From Nitrospinota bacterium (GTDB lineage Bacteria > Nitrospinota > Nitrospinia > UBA9942), in NCBI GenBank assembly GCA_003489165.1, contig DNJG01000129.1, forward strand, positions 1 through 25,282: 25,282 nt of DNA, written 5' to 3'. Both the position numbers and the translations under genes were made by a program. The notes beneath the pieces were generated by a model, which had not been told where the DNA came from, made no database searches, and saw only the letters and a program-made list of their open reading frames with translations. This document shows positions 1-5,425 of the stretch, one piece after another; within the stretch, counting starts at the first letter, position 1; each line of letters opens with the position of its first letter.

Positions 1-1
1 A

Positions 2-316
2 AAGGCAGAAGAAGAAGCAAAGGCAGGTAAAGAGAAGACAAGCCATGAGGTGGTGAAGGGTGAATCTCTCTGGAAGATAGCCAAGCATGAGGATGTATAT
101 AAAAATCCTTTCATGTGGCCCATTATTTATAAAGAAAACCACGACAAGATAAAAGACCCTGATTTGATTTATCCAAAACAGGTATTTTCAATTCCAAGAG
201 ATTTTTCATCTGGAGATAAAGATAAAGCTGTCAGACATGCAAAAACAAGGGGAGAATGGTCACTGCATGACGGTCCTGAAAAATACTGGGAGGACGGTTA
301 CAAAAAGACAAAATAG
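2..316 (+). CDS. LysM-domain protein, C-terminal fragment (5' end outside window)
   Basis: The frame is open from base 2 to a TAG at 314-316, so this is the 3' end of a longer gene. A GTG at 50-52 lies inside the domain and is unlikely to be the start. The visible 104 residues begin with a K/E/A-rich stretch, as in a linker, followed by a LysM-like module (HEVVKGESLWKIA, then WPIIYKENHDKIKDPDLIYP, then QVFSIPRD). LysM modules bind peptidoglycan glycan strands, and the WP/IYxxN and P-x-L-I-Y-P-x-Q pattern is typical of the LysM at the C-terminus of envelope or secretion-associated proteins in Gram-negatives. A tail of about 35 charged residues follows. The gene ends at a strong terminator. Which larger protein it belongs to cannot be told from this fragment. 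Confidence 0.8.
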   Translation, partial: KAEEEAKAGKEKTSHEVVKGESLWKIAKHEDVYKNPFMWPIIYKENHDKIKDPDLIYPKQVFSIPRDFSSGDKDKAVRHAKTRGEWSLHDGPEKYWEDGYKKTK

Positions 317-330
317 ATATTTACAAGGTA

Positions 331-363
331 AAAGCCTCTGGTCAATTTTAAACCAGAGGCTTT
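331..363. terminator. Bidirectional intrinsic terminator
   Basis: A perfect 9-bp stem (GCCTCTGGT at 334-342, ACCAGAGGC at 352-360) is extended by AAA/TTT flanks and followed by a T-run on the + strand. Reading leftward it ends in GGCTTTT, so it can also stop the gene ending at 365. It sits between two convergent genes, as expected for a shared terminator. Confidence 0.9.
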
Positions 364-364
364 T

Positions 365-736
365 TTATTTTCTACTTAAGAAGAATTTTATTGAAAAGAT
401 GCCATAAATAAGAAACAGAAGCGAAATCATCCAATTAGTAAAACTGTTTGTAAAGACAGCCTTCGTAAATAAGTAGCATCCTGACAGAAAGAGAATAATT
501 CCTATTGTAAGAGTTATAAAGCCGTTTACACCTTTTGCCTTTCTTTTTGACAGGGCTTTCCTCCATTTTCTCTGGGCAAAATAAAGCTCAATCCATGAGA
601 TGAAATTTAATTTTTTGTTCAATGGGGCATTGCAGAACATACAATGCCTGTCTCCAACCTTATTTGGAAAACTGCATTTCCAGCATAATAAGATCTTTTT
701 ATCAATGCCTGTCTGGTTTTCTATATTTTCATTCAT
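365..736 (-). CDS. Zinc-ribbon membrane protein, 123 aa
   Basis: The N-terminal part carries CWKC (about residues 18-21) and CMFC (about 32-35), a CxxC-x10-CxxC zinc ribbon. A basic linker follows (about 55-68), then two hydrophobic segments (about 72-92 and 98-118) that should form a membrane hairpin. No enzymatic motif is visible. The start ATG overlaps the stop of the upstream DnaA-like gene in an ATGA arrangement, so the two are translationally coupled and probably work together. A cytosolic zinc ribbon tethered to the membrane next to a DnaA-type ATPase could be a partner or adaptor, but that is inference. The family is not recognised. Confidence 0.75.
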   Translation of the reverse strand: MNENIENQTGIDKKILLCWKCSFPNKVGDRHCMFCNAPLNKKLNFISWIELYFAQRKWRKALSKRKAKGVNGFITLTIGIILFLSGCYLFTKAVFTNSFTNWMISLLFLIYGIFSIKFFLSRK

Positions 737-1491
737 AAGATATTTGCAGCCTCTTTAATTAATTCGGGAGTAACCTTTCTCTTGCTGCTTATAGAGTATC
801 TATTTATTTTTTTTATAATTGCACTCAGCCCTTCTATATCACGGTTGAAATGATTGAGTATATAATCTGCCGATGTGTCAGATATTATCAGATTTTCATC
901 CAATGCCATCTTTTTTAATATGCTTTTCTTAATTGTTCCATGATTTGATTTTATTGCTGCAATCATCCCCGATAAAAGGCGTGATTTCAGATAACTATTT
1001 AATCCTGTCATCTGGTCAGGTGAGATTCTGCCGGCTACAATAATCCTTCTTCCTTTTGATACCAATTCATTGTAGATATGAAATACCTGTTCCTGCACTA
1101 TCTCAATATTATTAATGAGGTGTATATCATCTATCATCAGTATATCAACCTTTTTATATTCTCTTGATATTGCAATAATTTCCTCATAGGAGAGAGTATT
1201 GTCATATCGTTCAAGTATGTCAGATGAAGAAACATAAAGCTGGTTCAATGAGGGAAAGGATTGATTAATATAATTTCCTATTGCATTCAGGAGATGGGTC
1301 TTGCCTGTCCCTGATTCTCCGCAAATGAATATTGGATTTATTCCTTCAAGAGGAGTCTGGCTGACAGTTAGTGATGCCTTGCAGGCTATTTCATTTTCCT
1401 CGCAGACAACAAAATTATTGAATGAATATTTCGGTGTTGTGTGAAAGTCAAAGATTAGCTGAGAATATTTTGATAAATTTTGAAATTTCAT
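733..1491 (-). CDS. DnaA/Hda-like AAA+ ATPase lacking the DNA-binding domain
   Basis: This 252-aa protein corresponds to DnaA domain III only. Visible are Walker A GESGTGKT (58-65), Walker B ILMIDD (117-122), a box VII-like SRLLSG with the arginine-finger position R171, and a sensor II-like FNRDIEG near R218. The chain ends after the lid helices, with no domain IV helix-turn-helix and no DnaA signature. Known proteins of this shape are Hda, which promotes hydrolysis of DnaA-bound ATP with the sliding clamp, and various DnaA paralogues. The N-terminus (MKFQNLSKYSQ) shows no clear clamp-binding motif of the Hda type, so calling it Hda would be a guess. It is cotranscribed with the zinc-ribbon membrane protein, and DnaA boxes lie in its upstream region. 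Confidence 0.85.
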   Translation of the reverse strand: MKFQNLSKYSQLIFDFHTTPKYSFNNFVVCEENEIACKASLTVSQTPLEGINPIFICGESGTGKTHLLNAIGNYINQSFPSLNQLYVSSSDILERYDNTLSYEEIIAISREYKKVDILMIDDIHLINNIEIVQEQVFHIYNELVSKGRRIIVAGRISPDQMTGLNSYLKSRLLSGMIAAIKSNHGTIKKSILKKMALDENLIISDTSADYILNHFNRDIEGLSAIIKKINRYSISSKRKVTPELIKEAANIL

Positions 1492-1576
1492 ATCAAAAAA
1501 ACTAAAATATTTAATTACGATTCGTTGATTTTACAAGGGGTTATTGCCCCAAAATAGATGCTTACTTTCATTTTAA

Positions 1577-1585
1577 TGTGGATAA
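1577..1585 (-). promoter_or_regulatory. DnaA box (perfect consensus)
   Basis: The bottom strand reads TTATCCACA, the exact high-affinity DnaA box. It lies 86 bases upstream of the DnaA-like start codon. Two more sites lie further upstream: TTTTCCACA at 1742-1750 (one mismatch, top strand) and TTATTAACA at 1753-1761 (weaker). Confidence 0.6.
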
Positions 1586-1741
1586 CTGTTTTGTGAAATC
1601 AGCACAATGGAGTGTTAACCCATTAAAAAACATAGCCATGATGTAACATATTGAAATATAAGGCAATGCTAATCTGCTTAAAAATTAATCAATTTATCTG
1701 AAGCCCTGATTTTTAGGGCAACAATGGAATATTTGTTCAAG

Positions 1742-1761
1742 TTTTCCACAGGTTATTAACA
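1742..1761 (+). promoter_or_regulatory. Tandem DnaA-box-like sites
   Basis: TTTTCCACA (1742-1750) and TTATTAACA (1753-1761) are in the same orientation with start points 11 bases apart, about one helical turn. The first differs from TTATCCACA at one base, the second at two. The spacing on one face of the helix favours cooperative binding, but the second site alone is weak. Confidence 0.4.
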
Positions 1762-1837
1762 AATCTTATTAAAATGATATGAGCAAAGATTATATGGATT
1801 CAAATAAGAAGTTTTATAATCAATCACTCTTAAAGAG

Positions 1838-1865
1838 ATTATATGAAAAAGAGCAGCATTGTCAA
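1838..1865 (-). promoter_or_regulatory. Leftward sigma70-type promoter for the DnaA-like operon
   Basis: On the bottom strand TTGACA (1860-1865) and TATAAT (1838-1843) are both perfect and separated by 16 bases. Transcription would start near 1831 and run leftward, giving a leader of about 340 nt before the DnaA-like ATG at 1491. The -35 hexamer lies in the left arm of the palindrome at 1855-1896. Confidence 0.65.
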
Positions 1866-1896
1866 GAAAAGTAAGGGATTTTTTCTTGACAATGCT
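1855..1896. repeat. Perfect 16-bp inverted repeat, candidate operator
   Basis: The left arm at 1855-1870 and right arm at 1881-1896 are exact reverse complements, separated by a 10-base loop. Each arm contains CTTGACAA reading outward, so the palindrome supplies the -35 boxes of two divergent promoters. Such a perfect dyad fits a shared operator. It lacks the GC-rich stem of a normal terminator, and no gene upstream would need one here. Confidence 0.75.
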
Positions 1897-1915
1897 TATC
1901 TTTAAAAACTATTAT
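1886..1915 (+). promoter_or_regulatory. Rightward promoter for the exported methyltransferase
   Basis: TTGACA (1886-1891) is followed 18 bases later by TATTAT (1910-1915). Transcription would begin near 1922, about 65 bases before the ATG at 1988. The -35 lies in the right arm of the palindrome. Confidence 0.6.
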
Positions 1916-1987
1916 ATTTAAGAGAGTGAAAAATAAAAACATTGGATGACAAAAAAATGATTGAAGAATTAAAAGGGAGTATGTGAA

Positions 1988-2695
1988 ATGTCTGATAAAA
2001 AAAACAAAAATCAAAAATCAAAGGTTAACACTAAAGAAGTCCTCGTATTTTTTCTTTTGTCTCTGAGTTTATTATCTGTTTATCATATCAATGCCTCTGC
2101 TGAAGAGAGGCATCATGGCCACTCGCCGTTTAAATCAATAGACGAATATATACAAAGAATGGAAAGCCCTGATAGGGTTGAGTGGCAGAAGCCTGAAAAG
2201 GTTGTTGACTATCTTTCAATTAATAAGGGTGATACAGTTGCGGATATAGGGGCAGGGTCAGGTTACTTTACTGTTCTATTTTCAAGAAGGGTTGGCGATA
2301 ACGGGAAGGTTTATGCAGTAGATATTGAAAAAGGTATGATAGAATACATTGAAAAGAGAGCACAGAAGGAGGGGCTAAATAATATGAATTATGTTTTGGC
2401 AAAACCTGACGACCCCCTTTTACCAAAATCTTCTGTTGACCTGATTTTTATATGCGATACATATCACCATATTGAAAAGAGAGGTAATTATTTAAAAATC
2501 TTAAAAGATGTTTTGAAAAAAGACGGAAGACTTGTTATAGTGGATTTTCATACAGTAAAAACTCCGGTGGGTCCTCCGTTGGGTATGAGGATACCGAAGG
2601 AAAAGACAGTAAAAGAGATTTTAAGTGCAGGTTTTAAGGCTGAGGCTGAGTATTTTTTCCTGCCTTATCAATATTTTCTTGTATTTTCAAACTGA
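1988..2695 (+). CDS. Exported class I SAM-dependent methyltransferase
   Basis: A Lys-rich N-terminus (1-16) is followed by a hydrophobic segment (about 17-36) and a plausible signal-peptidase site after ASA (36-38); the next residues are His-rich. A Rossmann methyltransferase follows: motif I VADIGAGSGYF (84-94), the acidic end of beta-2 VYAVDIEKGM (108-117), motif IV-like IFICDTYHHI (153-162) and a C-terminal sheet ending FLVFSN. The RMESPDRVEWQKPE segment before motif I resembles a methyltransferase subfamily often annotated with signal peptides. GGGAGT at 1976-1981 places the ribosome binding site 6 bases before this ATG. The substrate is unknown. Export of a SAM enzyme is odd because SAM is cytosolic; the hydrophobic segment may instead act as an uncleaved anchor. 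Confidence 0.85.
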   Translation: MSDKKNKNQKSKVNTKEVLVFFLLSLSLLSVYHINASAEERHHGHSPFKSIDEYIQRMESPDRVEWQKPEKVVDYLSINKGDTVADIGAGSGYFTVLFSRRVGDNGKVYAVDIEKGMIEYIEKRAQKEGLNNMNYVLAKPDDPLLPKSSVDLIFICDTYHHIEKRGNYLKILKDVLKKDGRLVIVDFHTVKTPVGPPLGMRIPKEKTVKEILSAGFKAEAEYFFLPYQYFLVFSN

Positions 2696-2709
2696 AGGAG
2701 GGAAAGTCT

Positions 2710-2874
2710 ATGGATGAAAAAAATAATGCCGTTAAAGATGATGAAGTAATTGAAGGGGATGTATTAAAATCGTATAAGAACAAGGATACGAGGAGTAATA
2801 AAGAGGTATTGAAGGAGAGATTTTACCATGGCTCTAAAAAAACAAAGCATCAGGTGCCGAAGAAAAAGAGTTAA
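2710..2874 (+). CDS. Small charged hypothetical protein, 54 aa
   Basis: ATG at 2710 is preceded by AGGAGGG (2696-2702) with 7 bases spacing, an excellent ribosome binding site directly after the methyltransferase stop. The product starts MDEKNNAVKDDE and ends HQVPKKKS: acidic N-terminal half, basic C-terminal half, no membrane segment, no cysteine. I do not recognise the family. The 14-base gap to the upstream gene places it in the same transcript. An octamer-repeat hairpin begins directly after its TAA. Confidence 0.75.
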   Translation: MDEKNNAVKDDEVIEGDVLKSYKNKDTRSNKEVLKERFYHGSKKTKHQVPKKKS

Positions 2875-2954
2875 GGAGTGAAAGAGTTATAGAGTTAGGG
2901 AGTTAAATTCTTCAACTCCTTAACTCCTTTACTCCTAAACTCCCTAACTTTAAA
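2875..2954. repeat. Octamer-phased palindromic array
   Basis: Four 8-nt units of the type RGAGTTAN (2875-2906) are followed by a short centre and then four units of the type ACTCCTTA (2915-2946), the inverted complement. The longest exact arms are AGTTAGGGAGTT (2893-2904) and AACTCCCTAACT (2938-2949). It fills the gap between the 54-aa gene and the next CDS, and would form a long imperfect RNA hairpin after the stop codon. Confidence 0.85.
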
Positions 2955-2964
2955 AGGGGGTTAA

Positions 2965-3477
2965 ATGAAAAAGAAGGATATTCAGTATCTTAAGGGAGAC
3001 AAGTTAAAGCATTTTGTAAAGGTGAATGACCCGTATATGCCCAGAGGCAGTAAGCATGAGATGTCAATCTGCAAAGGATGTCATGCAATATACAAGGGGA
3101 AAAAGTGGTTTCTTGAAGAGGATTTATATAAAAGTAATGTCAAGAAAAAGACTGCAAATATAGTTATATGTCCTGCATGTTTAAAAATCAGAGATAATTT
3201 TCCGGGTGGAGTTGTTACTTTAGCAGGTGATTTTTTAAAGAACCATGAAGATGAGATTTTAAATCTTGTCAGGAATGAAGGCGACAGAAGCCTCAGGGAT
3301 AATCCATTAGAGAGGATTATGAGTATTAATAAAATTAAGGAAAGGATAGAAATTCAGACAACGAATGAAAAACTTGCTCAGAAAATTGGAAAGTCTGTTT
3401 ACAAGGCATATTCCGGAGAACTGGAATATAAATGGTCAGAGGATAATAAATTTGCAAGAGTGAACTGGAATAGATAA
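2965..3477 (+). CDS. BCAM0308-like zinc-binding protein, 170 aa
   Basis: Two CxxC pairs (C36-C39 in CKGC, C69-C72 in CPAC) should bind one zinc. They are followed by NFPGGVVTLAGDF (78-90), a His/Asp/Glu-rich helix (NHEDEILNLV) and a C-terminal half with TTNEKLAQKIGKSVYKAYSGE (about 132-152) and a final ARVNW. This layout matches my memory of the BCAM0308 family of small uncharacterised bacterial proteins; the CxxC N-terminus is also reminiscent of NMD3-type zinc ribbons. AAAGGGGG at 2953-2960 sits 4 bases before the ATG. No enzymatic residues are evident, and the function is unknown. Confidence 0.7.
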   Translation: MKKKDIQYLKGDKLKHFVKVNDPYMPRGSKHEMSICKGCHAIYKGKKWFLEEDLYKSNVKKKTANIVICPACLKIRDNFPGGVVTLAGDFLKNHEDEILNLVRNEGDRSLRDNPLERIMSINKIKERIEIQTTNEKLAQKIGKSVYKAYSGELEYKWSEDNKFARVNWNR

Positions 3478-3500
3478 AAATAGGGGTTATCGGGTAGTAA

Positions 3501-3521
3501 CTAATCGCTAAACGCTAAATA
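3501..3521 (+). repeat. Three-unit heptamer array abutting a start codon
   Basis: Three consecutive 7-nt units of the form CTAAnnn (CTAATCG, CTAAACG, CTAAATA) end exactly one base before the ATG at 3522. A related G-rich segment at 3483-3500 looks like degenerate inverted copies. No Shine-Dalgarno lies between the array and the ATG. Confidence 0.6.
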
Positions 3522-5351
3522 ATGGAAAAGGTAAAGAGACCAATAAGAATTACTGATACGACATTGAGGGATGCACATCAATCCCTATGGGCAACGAGGA
3601 TGCATATTGAGGATATACTTCCCATTGCAGAGAAGATTGATGAAGTGGGGTATAACTCTATAGAGGTCTGGGGCGGTGCTACATTTGATGTTGCTCTAAG
3701 ATATCTTAACGAAGACCCTTGGGAGAGGTTGTATAAGATTAAGGATAAGATAAGAAAGACTCCACTCCAGATGCTCTTAAGGGGGCAGAATATTGTAGGT
3801 TATAAGAATTACCCCGATGACCTGTTGGAAGCATTTATAGGAAAGGCTGTTAAGGGTGGTATAAATATTTTCCGTGTATTTGATGCCCTGAATGATGTGA
3901 GGAATATTGAAAAGGCAATAAAGTTTATAAAGAAAGAGGGTGCCCATGCGCAGGGAACTGTGTGCTATACCCGCAGCCCGGTTCATACAATAGATATGTA
4001 TATAGAATGCGCAAAGAGACAGATTGATATGGGTATAGACAGCCTTAATACGAAAGATATGGCTGGAATCCTTACCCCTTATGTAGCCTATGAGTTAGTC
4101 TCTGCATTAAAGAGTGAGATTAAAATACCTTTGCAGATTCATTGTCACAGTAGCAGTGGAATGGCAGTTGGAACATATCTGAAGGCGATTGAAGGTGGTG
4201 TAGATATAATAGATTGTGCAGCAGCACCTCTTGCACTTCATACATCACAGCCTCCAGTAGAGACCTTTATTGCAATACTCCGAAATACTGAATATGCTAC
4301 AGGCTTAAAAATGGAGGCAGTCCATCTAATATCAGAATATTTCGAGAAGGTAGCAGCAAAGAGGTCGCCCAGGAGAAAATGGCAGACCCTTATAGATGTC
4401 TCTGTCATAGAGCATCAGATACCCGGAGGGATGGCATCTAATCTGATAGTTCAATTGGAACAGCAGAATGCACTGGATAAATTTGAAAATGTACTTTTAG
4501 AGATTCCAAGGGTAAGGGAGGAGCTTGGATGGCCCCCTCTTGTAACGCCCACAAGCCAGATTGTAGGGACACAGGCAGTTATGAATATCATTACAGGAAA
4601 AAGATATAAAGTTGTCCCCAATGAGGTGAAAAACTATGTAAGGGGATACTATGGAAGGTCGCCAGCACCTATAAAAGATGAAATAAAGAAAATGATAATA
4701 GGTGATGAGGAACCGATAAAGTGCAGGCCTGCTGATTTGCTTAAGCCTGTAATGGATAAGTGCAGGAAGGAGTTAAAGGAGAGCGGCTTAATGAAGAAGG
4801 AGGAGGATGTTATAACATACGCACTCTTTCCTGAGGCCTCTATGGAATTTTTTAGAAAGAGGGATAAAGCAAAAGCCAGAAGCCAGAAGCCAGAAGCCAG
4901 AAGTCAGAAGGAGGATAAATATAGAGAACTATCCTCTATTTTCAAAATTGTAACTTCAAGCAGTGTCTCTGAATTTGAATGGGAAAGGGAGGGGAGGAAG
5001 ATAAAAATAAGGCAGAATCCTGATAATAAAAATATTGTCAATAATACAGCTCTGAAACCTGAAGCTGTCAATATTAAAGATGAAAAAGAAAATAAGAAGA
5101 CAGAAGGAGATTATTCAGAGATACTCTCTCCGATGGTCGGGATATTTAGTATAAAATTGTCTGCCGAGTCAACGCCATTTGTTGAAAAGGGAGTGACGGT
5201 TGAAAAGAATCAGACCATGGGTATTATAGAGGCAATGAAGATAAAGAATGAAATTAAGGCTGATAAAAAATGCAGGATGATAGATATATTTGTTAATGAT
5301 AAAGACCCTGTAGAATACGGACAGCCACTCTTCCTTGTAGAATCCCTGTAA
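3522..5351 (+). CDS. pycB: Pyruvate carboxylase subunit B / oxaloacetate decarboxylase alpha-type carboxyltransferase with biotin domain
   Basis: The 609-aa protein transfers CO2 between biotin and pyruvate/oxaloacetate. Residues 1-300 form the HMGL-like TIM barrel with TDTTLRDAHQS (11-21), the carbamylated-lysine motif NTKDM (K178) and metal ligands IHCHS (H207, H209) plus D12. A conserved carboxylase domain follows to about 445 (PGGMASNL 301-308, PTSQIVGTQAV 343-353). The C-terminal biotinyl domain (532-609) has EAMKI with biotin acceptor K573. Residues 473-497 resemble the N-terminus of AccB, suggesting a fused BCCP. Linker 449-463 is encoded by a heptamer array. The start is set by the essential TDTTLRD motif at residue 11. 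There is no Shine-Dalgarno, and no biotin carboxylase or OadB membrane subunit in the window, so PycB and OadA cannot be fully distinguished. Confidence 0.9.
   Translation: MEKVKRPIRITDTTLRDAHQSLWATRMHIEDILPIAEKIDEVGYNSIEVWGGATFDVALRYLNEDPWERLYKIKDKIRKTPLQMLLRGQNIVGYKNYPDDLLEAFIGKAVKGGINIFRVFDALNDVRNIEKAIKFIKKEGAHAQGTVCYTRSPVHTIDMYIECAKRQIDMGIDSLNTKDMAGILTPYVAYELVSALKSEIKIPLQIHCHSSSGMAVGTYLKAIEGGVDIIDCAAAPLALHTSQPPVETFIAILRNTEYATGLKMEAVHLISEYFEKVAAKRSPRRKWQTLIDVSVIEHQIPGGMASNLIVQLEQQNALDKFENVLLEIPRVREELGWPPLVTPTSQIVGTQAVMNIITGKRYKVVPNEVKNYVRGYYGRSPAPIKDEIKKMIIGDEEPIKCRPADLLKPVMDKCRKELKESGLMKKEEDVITYALFPEASMEFFRKRDKAKARSQKPEARSQKEDKYRELSSIFKIVTSSSVSEFEWEREGRKIKIRQNPDNKNIVNNTALKPEAVNIKDEKENKKTEGDYSEILSPMVGIFSIKLSAESTPFVEKGVTVEKNQTMGIIEAMKIKNEIKADKKCRMIDIFVNDKDPVEYGQPLFLVESL
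4874..4908 (+). repeat. In-frame heptamer array in the carboxyltransferase linker
   Basis: Four exact AGCCAGA units and one AGTCAGA, followed by a degenerate AGGAGGA. Because 7 is not a multiple of 3, the array cycles through all frames and encodes a 7-residue period (ARSQKPE). It lies between the catalytic domain and the biotin-carrier region. The same word recurs at 25051-25071 on the opposite strand. Confidence 0.9.
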
Positions 5352-5354
5352 AGA

Positions 5355-5424
5355 CAGTGATAAGTGAACAGTGGGTAGTGATTAGTATTTGCTGACCACT
5401 GACTGCTGACCGCTGACCACTGAT
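5355..5424. repeat. Heptamer-phased palindromic array filling the pycB-mgtE gap
   Basis: Ten contiguous 7-nt units: five of the type nAGTGAT (5355-5389) and then five of the type nGCTGAC or CACTGAC (5390-5424), the inverted complement. The array starts 3 bases after the pycB stop and ends 1 base before the mgtE ATG. It can fold as a long imperfect hairpin in the mRNA. A close relative lies at 8175-8236. Confidence 0.9.
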
Positions 5425-5425
5425 T

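Larger units (their letters stand above)
1492..1854. other. Gene-free AT-rich control region upstream of the DnaA-like gene
   Basis: About 360 bases carry no convincing ORF. They hold a perfect DnaA box, two weaker box-like sites, a small GCCCT/AGGGC hairpin (1703-1719) and A+T-rich stretches. A leftward promoter at 1838-1865 would make this the long 5' leader of the DnaA-like gene. I see no RNA gene or riboswitch that I can name. Confidence 0.6.

Noticed and set aside
1492..1854. Chromosomal replication origin
   Set aside because: Only one perfect DnaA box, no clear unwinding 13-mers, and no dnaA/dnaN/gidA neighbours; kept as a regulatory finding only.
1957..1986. Nine-codon leader ORF (ATG to TGA) just before the methyltransferase start
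   Set aside because: It has no ribosome binding site of its own and overlaps the site of the real gene; too short to support.
2875..2954. Possible CRISPR array
   Set aside because: Units are 7-9 nt with no unique spacers, and no cas genes are near; the structure is an inverted short-word array.
5352..5425. Mg2+-sensing riboswitch upstream of mgtE
   Set aside because: The 74-base gap is entirely occupied by the repeat array and shows no M-box elements.
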